DNA of 7,202 nucleotides from the NCBI GenBank assembly GCA_020860805.1, contig JAJBTP010000023.1:1-7202 (forward strand), written 5' to 3'. The position numbers and the translations under genes were made by a program. Origin of the DNA: Tannerellaceae bacterium (lineage in GTDB: Bacteria; Bacteroidota; Bacteroidia; Bacteroidales; Tannerellaceae). Below the pieces are notes generated by a model, which was given only the letters and a program-made list of their open reading frames with translations, made no database searches and was not told where the DNA came from. Below are positions 1 to 7,004 of the stretch, in pieces (position 1 is the first letter of the stretch; every line of letters starts with the position of its first letter).

Positions 1-7
1 ATTAAAT

Positions 8-139
8 ATGGAGATTTTTAACTAAACCTTTCATAAGTATCCGGAACTCGCCATCTTTTTAACGCTTGCATTAGGGTTTGCTGTCGGCAAACTAAAATTT
101 AAAAGTTTTACATTAGGAAATGTAACCGGTATTCTTTTA
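8..139 (+). other. aspT: Original aspT N-terminus interrupted by in-frame TAA at codon 6
   Basis: In the same frame as the main aspT frame, ATG at 8-10 gives MEIFN, then TAA at 23-25, then TFHKYPELAIFLTLALG and on to VTGILLMG at 140. A short leader, then HPEL-like residues and a first helix rich in L/G/F, is what AspT proteins usually have, so I read 8-139 as the genuine start of the gene. One substitution in the first base of the stop codon (for example CAA or AAA to TAA) would explain it. Two compensating indels in the T5 and CCTTT stretches could too, but less simply. The ribosome-binding region and promoter lie outside the window. A sequencing error cannot be excluded. Confidence 0.7.
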
Positions 140-1708
140 ATGGGTGTACTCATAGGACAGTTAGGACTGGATATTAACCCCATTGTTAAATCTACCTTTT
201 TCCTTATATTCCTCTTTGCTGTAGGATATAGTGTAGGGCCTCAATTCATTCATAGTTTAAAGAAAGAAGGGTTACCCCAGATTGCTTTTGCAGCTATTAT
301 TTGTGTGCTTTGTCTGGGTGTTACCTGGGCAGCAGCGGTAATTGCTAAATTTGATGTAGGGAATGCTGCCGGACTATTAGCAGGTGCCAATACGATTTCG
401 GCTGTTATCGGGGTAGCAACCGATTCTATTAACCGCCTCCCGATAGACGCTGCACAAAAGCAAACTTATATTAATGAAATACCTGTAGCCTATGCTGTTA
501 CTTATATTTTCGGTACAGCCGGAACGGCCTGGTTTCTTTCGGTATTAGCCCCTAAAATATTAAGTAAAAATATTATCCAGGAAAGTAAAGAGTATGAACA
601 GAAGTTAGGCGGTGCCATTGCTGACGATGATCCAACGATGGAATATGCGTATGATGGTACTACATTTCGTGTTATACAGGCGAATAGCTCTATGTTTGAT
701 ACGCCTAAAAAAGTATCTGAAGTAGAAAATTTCCTGGTTACCAAAGGTTGGCCGGTATATATTGAACGTATCCGGAATGGTAAAAATGATATTATCAATG
801 AACCGTCTCCCGATCAGCTTATTAATAAAGGGGATAAATTGGTACTAAATGGTCCTATTGACACGATCTTAAATGATGAAAGTCTTATCGGACCTGAAGT
901 AGCTGATTTAGACTTACTGGATTTACGTGCTGAAGCTCTTACTGTGATGGTTAGTAACAAACATATGGATAACCAGACGTTAGGTAAGCTGAAAACAGAT
1001 AAAAACCGTCATGGGGTTATCATTCGTAAAATCCACCGGGGGAATGCTGAAGTTCCTTTATTAAATGATGTACAGATACAACGGGGTGATTTAGTGGAAA
1101 TAGAAGGACGAAAAGCGGATGTAGACCGTTTTGCAAAATATTTAGGCTATGCCGAAAGACCTACTAATGTTACGGACTTATTATATGTAGGACTGGGTAT
1201 TTTCCTGGGAGGTTTGTTAGGGGCTCTTACTTTACGTATCGGGAATGTATCGCTTAGTTTAAGTACCAGTGGAGGTGTTTTAATCTCCGGTATTCTTTTT
1301 GGTTGGTTACGTTCTACTCATCCTACTTTTGGCGCAGTGCCTCAGTCTGCCGTATGGCTTATGAATAACCTTGGATTAAATATGTTTATTGCCGTTGTTG
1401 GTATTACGGCGGGACCTAATTTTATAGCCGGTCTGAAAGCTTCCGGGCTTAGTCTCTTTATTGCCGGTGTAGCCGTCAGCCTGATACCGATGATTATAGG
1501 AGTTTATCTGGGAAAATATCTTTTCAAATTCCATCCTGCCATTACTTTGGGTGCCTGTGCAGGTTCACGTGTAACGACTGCTGCTTTAGGAGCGATACAG
1601 GATACTACTCAAAGTAAAGTTCCCGCCCTCTCCTATACAACGACCTATGCAGTAGGAAATACACTGCTTATTATCTGGGGAGTTGTCATTGTTCTCCTGA
1701 TGGGATGA
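140..1708 (+). CDS. aspT: Aspartate:alanine antiporter AspT (AAE family), intact part from internal ATG
   Basis: Inner-membrane exchanger that imports aspartate and exports alanine; paired with AspD it generates proton-motive force. Residues here are numbered from ATG 140 (522 aa). Hydrophobic segments fill about 1-140 and 345-522, separated by a hydrophilic part (about 145-340) that fits two TrkA-C/RCK_C-like domains (about 170-245 and 255-337). Paired family motifs are visible: VGPQF (32-36) and AGPNF (424-428), LLAGANTISA (79-88) and GACAGSRVTT (471-480). This two-half layout with a cytoplasmic middle is the AspT/YidE-type architecture. The frame continues upstream without a stop to 26 and encodes a typical AspT N-terminus, so 140 is probably not the original start. 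There is no ATG, GTG or TTG in frame between 26 and 139. From ATG 8 the protein would be 566 codons, near the usual AspT length. Family call is firm; function of this truncated form is doubtful because the first membrane helix is missing. aspD follows 186 nt downstream on the same strand. Confidence 0.85.
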   Translation: MGVLIGQLGLDINPIVKSTFFLIFLFAVGYSVGPQFIHSLKKEGLPQIAFAAIICVLCLGVTWAAAVIAKFDVGNAAGLLAGANTISAVIGVATDSINRLPIDAAQKQTYINEIPVAYAVTYIFGTAGTAWFLSVLAPKILSKNIIQESKEYEQKLGGAIADDDPTMEYAYDGTTFRVIQANSSMFDTPKKVSEVENFLVTKGWPVYIERIRNGKNDIINEPSPDQLINKGDKLVLNGPIDTILNDESLIGPEVADLDLLDLRAEALTVMVSNKHMDNQTLGKLKTDKNRHGVIIRKIHRGNAEVPLLNDVQIQRGDLVEIEGRKADVDRFAKYLGYAERPTNVTDLLYVGLGIFLGGLLGALTLRIGNVSLSLSTSGGVLISGILFGWLRSTHPTFGAVPQSAVWLMNNLGLNMFIAVVGITAGPNFIAGLKASGLSLFIAGVAVSLIPMIIGVYLGKYLFKFHPAITLGACAGSRVTTAALGAIQDTTQSKVPALSYTTTYAVGNTLLIIWGVVIVLLMG

Positions 1709-1716
1709 TCTAAAAA

Positions 1717-1832
1717 GTAGTTAGTAGTTGGTAGTTAGTAGTACGTTCACTTCGTTCACTTAGTAGAAAGAAAGTACCTATACTACCAAACGAGCACAGC
1801 GAGTGTACTACTAATTACCAACTACTAATTAC
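1717..1832. repeat. Inverted-repeat element between aspT and aspD
   Basis: The left arm 1717-1744 is the reverse complement of the right arm 1805-1832 at 26 of 28 positions. The two differences would pair as G-U in RNA. The 60-nt centre holds a perfect 9-bp tandem duplication, CGTTCACTT at 1744-1752 and 1753-1761. On the other side is a region with roughly mirrored composition, CGAGCACAGCGAGTGTAC (1791-1808), so part of the centre may also fold. It begins 9 nt after the aspT stop and encodes no protein. Transcribed, it would form a long stem within the aspT-aspD message. It resembles short, TAGTTAGTAG-rich intergenic repeats I associate with Bacteroides-type genomes; that resemblance is from memory, not a search. 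Confidence 0.75.
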
Positions 1833-1855
1833 CAACTACTAACTACCAATTACTA
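1808..1855. repeat. Three 14-bp tandem units (CTACTAATTACCAA)
   Basis: CTACTAATTACCAA occurs at 1808-1821 and again identically at 1822-1835. A third copy at 1836-1849 has one T-to-C change, and a partial TTACTA follows to 1855. The reverse complement of the unit appears once in the left arm (1728-1741, matching the C variant) with a further partial copy at 1717-1727. The tandem tract therefore supplies the right arm of the inverted repeat, and slippage of units could change the stem register. It ends 39 nt before the aspD start. Confidence 0.8.
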
Positions 1856-1894
1856 AAATAATTCATTATTCAATACTAAAAAATACATTCAACT

Positions 1895-3538
1895 ATGGAA
1901 GTCCTTGAAAAATTGAAAACGACTCGTCGCCGTGAGCAGGAACTGGAACAATTAAGTCCATTTGAACTTAAAGACAATCTGATTAAATTAGCTGAACCTG
2001 AGAAGGTAAAGAAAATGGCTTATCAGATGCTAAATGCCGGACGTGGTAATCCGAACTGGATTGCAACAACTCCACGGGAAGCTTTCTTTACCTTAGGTAA
2101 GTTTGGTTTACAGGAATGTTGCCGTACAATGAAAGACCCCAGTGGTATGGCTGGAATCCCACAAAAAGAAGGTATTGGGAAACGTTTTGAGGATTTCCTG
2201 AAAGAGAATGAAGGTATGCCCGGTATTGATTTACTGAAAAGAATGTTTCGCTGGGCTATCAGAGAGAAAAAATTTAATAAGGATGAGTTTGCGATGGAAC
2301 TGGCTGAAGGGATTATTGGCGACCAGTATCCTGTTCCGGACCGCATGCTGAAACATACGGAAAGTATTGTACATGATTACCTGATGCAGGAGATGTGTAA
2401 CAACCAGCCTACCCGGAATCGTTTTGATTTATTTGCTGTAGAAGGTGGTACCGCTGCTATTTGTTACATATTCGACTCATTAATGGAGAATGGTTTATTA
2501 AAGAAGGGTGATCGGATTGCTCTGGGTGTTCCGGCATTTACGCCTTATCTGGAAATGCCTCATCTGGACCGTTATGATTTTGATGTGGCGTATGTAAATG
2601 GTTCTGCGAAGACTAAAGACGGACAATCGAACTTCCAGTATCCGGAAGAAGAGTTGGATAAATTAGGTGATAAAACGATTAAAGCCTTCTTTATTACCAA
2701 TCCCAGTAATCCGACTTCTGTTGAGATATGTGATTCCTGCCGTAAATACCTGGTGAAGGTGGTTAAACACCTTAATCCAAACCTGATGGTTTTAACAGAC
2801 GACGTATATGGTACATTTGTAAACGGATTCGTTTCGCTGATGCGTGATTTACCACGGAATACCATCTGTGTTTACTCTTTCTCTAAATATTTTGGCTGTA
2901 CCGGATGGCGTTTAGGTGTCATAGCTATTAATAAAGATAATATTTATGACGATATGATTTCCGCCCTGCCGGAATCTGAGAAGAAACGTCTGAACAAAAT
3001 GTATGAAAGTCTGAGTGTGCACCCGGAAAAAATGAAATTCATTGACCGTATGGTTGCGGATAGCCGCCAGGTAGCTTTAAATCATACAGCCGGACTTTCT
3101 CTGCCCCAGCAAATGCAAATGATGTTGTTTGCTTCCTTTGCCCTACTGGATAAAAAGAATATTTATAAAGAGGCCTGCCAGAAGTTATTAAAAAATCGTT
3201 TCCGGATATTCTGGGAAGGCATGCACATGCAGATATTCCAGGACCCAAACCGGGCCGGTTACTATTGTGAAATTGATATCCACGAATGGGCCGAAAATAA
3301 TTACGGAGAAGAGTTTGTCAAATTCTTGGAAAATAACTTTGAACCGGTTGATATTGTCTTCCGCCTGGCTGAAAAATCACATATTGTATTACTAAACGGT
3401 GGAGGTTTTGCCGGACCTGAATGGTCTGTACGTGTATCGCTTGCCAATCTGAATGAAGATGACTATCGTGTAATCGGAGAACAACTCTCTGAGACTATGA
3501 ATGAGTATCTTGAGGCATGGAAAGCGTCTGTTAAGTGA
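1895..3538 (+). CDS. aspD: Aspartate 4-decarboxylase (bifunctional with aspartate aminotransferase activity), PLP-dependent
   Basis: Cytoplasmic fold-type I PLP enzyme that converts L-aspartate to L-alanine and CO2; family members also show aspartate aminotransferase activity. The 547-aa length matches the AspD/Asd family, about 530-550 aa. Visible elements are AGRGNPNW (48-55, with Arg50 as candidate substrate contact) and the phosphate-pocket stretch AVEGGTAA (181-188). ITNPSNPTS (267-275) has the conserved NP Asn, and DDVYG (302-306) has the Asp/Tyr pair that contacts the cofactor ring. The PLP Schiff-base lysine is Lys331 in YSFSKYFG, and the carboxylate-binding arginine is probably Arg513 in WSVRVSLAN. 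All key residues are present and no frame damage is seen. The start follows an A/T-rich leader with no Shine-Dalgarno, normal for Bacteroidetes. No TTTG/TAnnTTTG-type promoter is apparent in the gap, so read-through from aspT is likely. With AspT, it forms the proton-consuming aspartate decarboxylation cycle. Confidence 0.93.
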   Translation: MEVLEKLKTTRRREQELEQLSPFELKDNLIKLAEPEKVKKMAYQMLNAGRGNPNWIATTPREAFFTLGKFGLQECCRTMKDPSGMAGIPQKEGIGKRFEDFLKENEGMPGIDLLKRMFRWAIREKKFNKDEFAMELAEGIIGDQYPVPDRMLKHTESIVHDYLMQEMCNNQPTRNRFDLFAVEGGTAAICYIFDSLMENGLLKKGDRIALGVPAFTPYLEMPHLDRYDFDVAYVNGSAKTKDGQSNFQYPEEELDKLGDKTIKAFFITNPSNPTSVEICDSCRKYLVKVVKHLNPNLMVLTDDVYGTFVNGFVSLMRDLPRNTICVYSFSKYFGCTGWRLGVIAINKDNIYDDMISALPESEKKRLNKMYESLSVHPEKMKFIDRMVADSRQVALNHTAGLSLPQQMQMMLFASFALLDKKNIYKEACQKLLKNRFRIFWEGMHMQIFQDPNRAGYYCEIDIHEWAENNYGEEFVKFLENNFEPVDIVFRLAEKSHIVLLNGGGFAGPEWSVRVSLANLNEDDYRVIGEQLSETMNEYLEAWKASVK

Positions 3539-4623
3539 GAAAATACTTCTTCATTGCTATAATTCTCTCAGCCAGTTGGTACACTGTATCTGCCCAATAC
3601 AGGGAAAGCCAGAACCTATGGCATCAGCTGGTCTGGGATGATGAGAAATTGAATCTGTTCGTTGATACACGGATTGATTTTCAGGACCTCGTTAACCGCC
3701 ATGCAGAAGATGGAAGATCATTCCGGGCACAAACCTTCCGGATATGGTTAGTTGGAGAGATTGTTCCGGGCATCCGGTACCGTGTACGTCACCGGCTCAA
3801 TAAAAACGGAGTTATTCTACGGGATAATTATTCCGGTGCAACCGACCATGCATGGCTTGCCTTTGATATTGGTAGAACATGGACAATTACTGTTGGTAAA
3901 CAATCTGTAATGATTGGAACTTTTGAGAACGATTATAATGGTGCAGATGTTTACCAGGGGAGCATGGTCTTTAATGACTTTGATGGTTCTTTGACAGGAG
4001 TAAATGTAGCTTATAAAACCGGAAGACAGGTTTTTAATTTTCAGGTAACCAATTCGGATGAACCTCAGTTTGCTTCCGAAGAATATGCTAACAAGGCCCT
4101 GGCCTTTAATTTCCTATGGGTTGGTGACTTATTTAATGAAACCATACGTACCCGGTGGGGCTATGGAACCTTTCAGCACAGTCGTAATAAGTTCTATAAC
4201 TGGGTGACTATCGGTACACAATTCAATATAGGAAAAACGATAACGGAAGTCGACTATTACACTGGTATCCGGAACATGGATTATGGGTATATGCTGAATA
4301 CCGATACATTGGGTTACCGGTATGTACAGGACCAATCCTTATCCGTACGCATTGAATATGATATGGGACGGTGGAAACCTTTTATTAAAGGTATATGGGA
4401 TAAACGATTCGACAAATGGTTTGATAGTACAGCCTATCGTTCCTTAGGTATTGAAGCTGTAGCTGAATTCTATCCGTTCACCGGTGAACGTACACGCGAC
4501 CTTCGTTTTCATGCCTGTTATGGTTATAAAAATACAGACTTCCGGGGAGAATTCGGGAATCTCCGGAATGCTGAAACACATACATTCTTAATCGGCACCC
4601 GATGGATGTTTAAAGCGAAATGA
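3535..4623 (+). CDS. Outer-membrane beta-barrel protein, porin O/P-like
   Basis: Predicted exported protein of 362 aa. Residues 1-20 form a signal peptide: RK near the start, a hydrophobic core FFIAIILSASW, then TVSA with likely cleavage before Gln21. The rest is rich in aromatic and alternating polar/hydrophobic short strands separated by charged turns, ending in THTFLIGTRWMFKAK, as in an outer-membrane barrel. ITVGKQSVMIGTFENDY (118-134) resembles the VGK/Q-x(n)-FG-type segment of phosphate-selective porin O/P-like proteins; this family call is moderate. GTG 3535 is the start: the preceding in-frame codon is TAA (3532-3534), the signal peptide begins immediately, and there is no later ATG/GTG/TTG before the signal peptide ends. 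The GTGA overlap with the aspD stop (3536-3538) implies translational coupling. Linkage suggests it may pass aspartate and alanine across the outer membrane, which is inference. It could instead be a general barrel of unknown substrate. Confidence 0.75.
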   Translation: MRKYFFIAIILSASWYTVSAQYRESQNLWHQLVWDDEKLNLFVDTRIDFQDLVNRHAEDGRSFRAQTFRIWLVGEIVPGIRYRVRHRLNKNGVILRDNYSGATDHAWLAFDIGRTWTITVGKQSVMIGTFENDYNGADVYQGSMVFNDFDGSLTGVNVAYKTGRQVFNFQVTNSDEPQFASEEYANKALAFNFLWVGDLFNETIRTRWGYGTFQHSRNKFYNWVTIGTQFNIGKTITEVDYYTGIRNMDYGYMLNTDTLGYRYVQDQSLSVRIEYDMGRWKPFIKGIWDKRFDKWFDSTAYRSLGIEAVAEFYPFTGERTRDLRFHACYGYKNTDFRGEFGNLRNAETHTFLIGTRWMFKAK

Positions 4624-4644
4624 TTTAGCCGATTATATATCCCC

Positions 4645-4676
4645 AAGCGTCATGCGGCTTTGTCCGCGTGACGCTT
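4645..4676 (+). terminator. GC-rich 13-bp hairpin after the aspT-aspD-porin set
   Basis: Arm 4645-4657 (AAGCGTCATGCGG) pairs with 4664-4676 (CCGCGTGACGCTT) as twelve Watson-Crick pairs plus one T-G pair, with a 6-nt loop. It sits 21 nt after the porin stop and is conspicuously GC-rich for the spacer. There is no T-tract on either side, so it may be a 3'-end-stabilising stem or a dispersed palindrome rather than a standard intrinsic terminator. Confidence 0.55.
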
Positions 4677-4698
4677 CTAATCACTCACTGATTCTCTA

Positions 4699-4723
4699 AA
4701 AAAGAGTTAATATCACTCTTTTT
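4699..4723 (+). terminator. A/T hairpin with T5, likely terminator of the plus-strand operon
   Basis: AAAAAGAGT (4699-4707) pairs perfectly with ACTCTTTTT (4715-4723), with a 7-nt loop. CACT (4686-4689) and AGTG (4728-4731) could extend it imperfectly. Because A5 and T5 flank the stem it can act in either direction. It lies about 75 nt past the porin stop. Confidence 0.5.
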
Positions 4724-4745
4724 GAGTTAGTGTGTAAACCTTTTT

Positions 4746-4769
4746 GTATTGATATTGTTTTATCAATAC
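4746..4769. other. 9-bp perfect hairpin in convergent spacer
   Basis: GTATTGATA (4746-4754) pairs with TATCAATAC (4761-4769) with a 6-nt loop. It is preceded by T6 (4740-4745 region) when read on the other strand's exit side, so it could help stop minus-strand transcription that passes the first terminator. It is AT-rich, so chance contributes and its role is uncertain. Confidence 0.4.
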
Positions 4770-4875
4770 TATCAGTTTTAATGCCGGATGTTTCCGGGAA
4801 AACAGAATACTGTAACCATGATTGATGGTTCTCTGAAGTCTGGGAAATTAACCGGGTTAAGCTACTGATAAAGTA

Positions 4876-4904
4876 GGGTGTTATCTATATTTTAGATAAC
4901 ACCC
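4876..4904 (-). terminator. 12-bp hairpin terminator for the minus-strand permease gene (bidirectional)
   Basis: GGGTGTTATCTA (4876-4887) pairs perfectly with TAGATAACACCC (4893-4904), with a 5-nt loop. It begins 7 nt past the permease TAA on the minus strand. On the plus strand it is followed directly by TTTT, the canonical form. On the minus strand the exit side is CTACTTT, a weaker T-tract. It probably stops transcription from both sides of the convergent pair. Confidence 0.72.
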
Positions 4905-4911
4905 TTTTCAA

Positions 4912-6915
4912 TTATTCATTTTTAATACTTTCAACCGGATTGGCATTGGCTACACGCCAGTTCTGGAAGGTAACAGTCAGAATGGTAATTACAGTTACAA
5001 TGATAAAGGATATCAGGAATACCCACCAATGCATAGGGGTACGGTAAACAAAGTTTTCCAGCCAGTTTTTTACAATCACGTATCCCAGGGGAGCTGCCAG
5101 TATAAAGCATATACATAAAATACGAAGATATACTTTATTAAACATCAGGATAATCTGTCCGGTGGAAGAACCTAATACTTTACGGACTCCAATCTCTTTT
5201 ATCCGGTATTCACTTTCAAAGATAACCAAACCAAATACTCCTACAATCGAGACAAAAATAGCTATCAGGCTAAATAAGGTTATCAGCGTAGTTACATTTT
5301 GTTCTTTTTCATACGTACGTTGAAGGATATTATCAAAAAAGGCAATTTTAAACGGATAACCAGGGTCAAATTCATCTAACGTTCTCTCTACATATTTATA
5401 AGCTTCTACCAGATTGGTTCCGGCTTTTACATGAACATATAAGCAGGTCGAAAAACTAAGCGGGTCCCAATCTTCCGCGCCGGCAACATAAAAAGCCATG
5501 GGTAATATTTCTGTACGGAAAGAAGCATATTTAATATCATCTATAAAACCAATTACCTCAGTTCCACCTACCTTATCGCCCAGTTCCAACCCAAACTCTG
5601 TTTTTGCTTTCTGGTTAAAAATATAAACTCCTTCTTTAATTCGTTTATCATCCTGACGGAAATCCCGGCCTTCCCAGATATTGATTCCCATCACAGAGAG
5701 GAAAGAAGGATCCACAGGAAGACATTGGAATGAGATTTCTTTATCTTTATAGTTCCTCCCCCATCCCATGTAACGGTCACTACTGGACAACATAAACTGG
5801 GCACAGGTAACGTTCTCTATACCGGCATACTGTTTTAATTTATTGACAACAGGTTCTCTCTCTTTGGAGAGTTTTGAATTTAGAAATGCGGTTATCAACT
5901 GGTCTTTATTATATCCCAGATTCGTAGTACGAATAAAATCATTCTGCAGATACATAAAACCTGCTCCAATAATCAGCGCAAAAGAGGCTATAAACTGAAA
6001 ACCTAATAATGTATTTCTTAATACCCGTCCTTTAGGAGATAAACCAAAACTGCCTTTCAAAACTAAAGCCGGGGGAAACGAAGTCATATAATAAGAAGGA
6101 TATAATCCGGCGAATAAGGCTACTATAAGAGCAATTCCTGCAGTTGCTAAAACAATTGGTATATGGGCATCTAATGTAATAGTACCATCTACCAACAGTC
6201 TTAAATCTGTAAGACCAAACAGATATACCAATCCCAGAGAACCTATAAAAGCCAAAAGACAGATACAAATTGCTTCTGATAAAACAGCCCACTGTAACAT
6301 GCCTTGCCCTGCTCCCAGGACTTTTTGGGTGTTAATACTTTTTACACGCATAGGTGTAAGAGCCATACTGAAGTTTGTAAAGTTAATACCGGCTATTATT
6401 AATAAAACGATGGCTATGGCAATCATAACAAGGATTGTCTGCCGGCTCGCTTTTTCTTCTGCATCATACGCTACATTCTTTACATAATGTAATTCAGTGA
6501 AAGGAGTTAAGCGCATACTCACATCAGCAGCATCCCATCCGAAAATTTTCTTAGAACCATCTTTCTCTGTGATGGCTTTATAATTATCAATAATTTCCTG
6601 TGTTTTATCCGGAGAAGTTAACTTTACTAAAATAGCATAGTTATAATTCCCAGTGTCATCTTTATTTTCATCTCCCATCGAAAAATAAATAGAATTCCTA
6701 ACAGATGAATTAACCGGGAAATCTTTATATACTCCACCTACTGTAAAGTTACGGTCTATAAAAGAGAGTTTTTTATTAATAGGTGATTCGGTGCCAAATA
6801 TTTTTTCTGCTACACTTTGAGGCATAATTACTTTATCCGGTTCATTCATACTTTCTACCACACCTTCCAGCATCTCAAATGTAAACACTTTGCAAAATCC
6901 TTCTGAAACCGGCAT
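4912..6915 (-). CDS. ABC transporter permease, FtsX/MacB-type, main (C-terminal) part of a frameshifted gene
   Basis: Inner-membrane permease subunit of a MacB/FtsX-fold ABC transporter; such proteins couple cytoplasmic ATP hydrolysis to work on periplasmic substrates, and the substrate here is unknown. Residues are numbered from ATG 6915 (667 aa). Residues 1-150 are the end of a first periplasmic MacB_PCD-like domain. Membrane segments lie at about 158-182, 206-234, 252-272 and 303-323. A second periplasmic domain spans about 330-540, followed by membrane segments at about 543-566, 596-615 and 630-650. Family hallmarks are YPSYYMTSFPPALVLKG (272-288) and RIKEIGVRKVLGSSTGQI (571-588), typical of the cytoplasmic edge next to FtsX helices. 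ATG 6915 is only the first available start in this frame. The same frame continues 36 codons upstream to 7023 with family-like sequence (SSPYIEAGAITNPFW), joining the 7005-7202 fragment once one base is restored. Four-helix C-half duplication gives the usual eight-helix, about 780-800 aa protein. No ATPase gene is within view. Confidence 0.85.
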   Translation of the reverse strand: MPVSEGFCKVFTFEMLEGVVESMNEPDKVIMPQSVAEKIFGTESPINKKLSFIDRNFTVGGVYKDFPVNSSVRNSIYFSMGDENKDDTGNYNYAILVKLTSPDKTQEIIDNYKAITEKDGSKKIFGWDAADVSMRLTPFTELHYVKNVAYDAEEKASRQTILVMIAIAIVLLIIAGINFTNFSMALTPMRVKSINTQKVLGAGQGMLQWAVLSEAICICLLAFIGSLGLVYLFGLTDLRLLVDGTITLDAHIPIVLATAGIALIVALFAGLYPSYYMTSFPPALVLKGSFGLSPKGRVLRNTLLGFQFIASFALIIGAGFMYLQNDFIRTTNLGYNKDQLITAFLNSKLSKEREPVVNKLKQYAGIENVTCAQFMLSSSDRYMGWGRNYKDKEISFQCLPVDPSFLSVMGINIWEGRDFRQDDKRIKEGVYIFNQKAKTEFGLELGDKVGGTEVIGFIDDIKYASFRTEILPMAFYVAGAEDWDPLSFSTCLYVHVKAGTNLVEAYKYVERTLDEFDPGYPFKIAFFDNILQRTYEKEQNVTTLITLFSLIAIFVSIVGVFGLVIFESEYRIKEIGVRKVLGSSTGQIILMFNKVYLRILCICFILAAPLGYVIVKNWLENFVYRTPMHWWVFLISFIIVTVITILTVTFQNWRVANANPVESIKNE

Positions 6916-7004
6916 AACCGGATCCTCGAATATCTTTTTAATACCATTTTCTTCTACTTCAATTACGACTTCCCGCCAGAATGGATTAGTTATAGCTCCT
7001 GCTT

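Larger units (their letters stand above)
4624..4911. other. Convergent intergenic spacer, no gene, several stem-loops
   Basis: These 288 bp separate the plus-strand operon end from the minus-strand permease end. I find no coding frame, tRNA or promoter-like pattern worth calling. Besides the separately listed stems it contains smaller perfect ones: CCGGA/TCCGG at 4784-4788/4793-4797, AACCAT/ATGGTT at 4814-4819/4825-4830, and TTAACC/GGTTAA around 4848-4860. Such convergent gaps usually hold terminators, which explains at least two of the hairpins. Confidence 0.6.

Noticed and set aside
502..798. 98-codon minus-strand reading frame inside aspT
   Set aside because: It lies wholly opposite a conserved gene and its translation has no recognisable motif; likely a shadow.
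1717..1832. Insertion sequence or invertible promoter
   Set aside because: No transposase or recombinase is present in the window, no target duplication is seen, and no TTTG/TAnnTTTG-like promoter is visible in the 60-nt centre. A regulatory or dispersed repeat is the safer reading.
1808..1855. CRISPR-like repeat array
   Set aside because: The 14-bp units are directly adjacent with no spacers, far too short for CRISPR repeats, and no cas gene is present.
1861..1894. Independent promoter for aspD
   Set aside because: The stretch is AT-rich, but I cannot find a convincing Bacteroidetes -33/-7 pair, so I did not call one.
2023..2346. 107-codon minus-strand reading frame inside aspD (also 2572-2865 and 3039-3248)
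   Set aside because: All are opposite the conserved PLP enzyme, with low-complexity, unrecognisable translations.
4129..4335. 68-codon minus-strand reading frame inside the porin-like gene
   Set aside because: It is antisense to a continuous barrel-coding frame, with no start context or motif.
6032..6292. 86-codon minus-strand frame within the permease (also 4931-5116)
   Set aside because: Out-of-frame copies of membrane-helix coding; the Cys/Tyr/Ser-rich translation is typical of shifted helix codons. The main frame is unbroken here, so these are not further frameshifts.
6299..6487. 62-codon plus-strand frame
   Set aside because: Antisense to permease helices, hydrophobic only because it mirrors them; no supporting feature.
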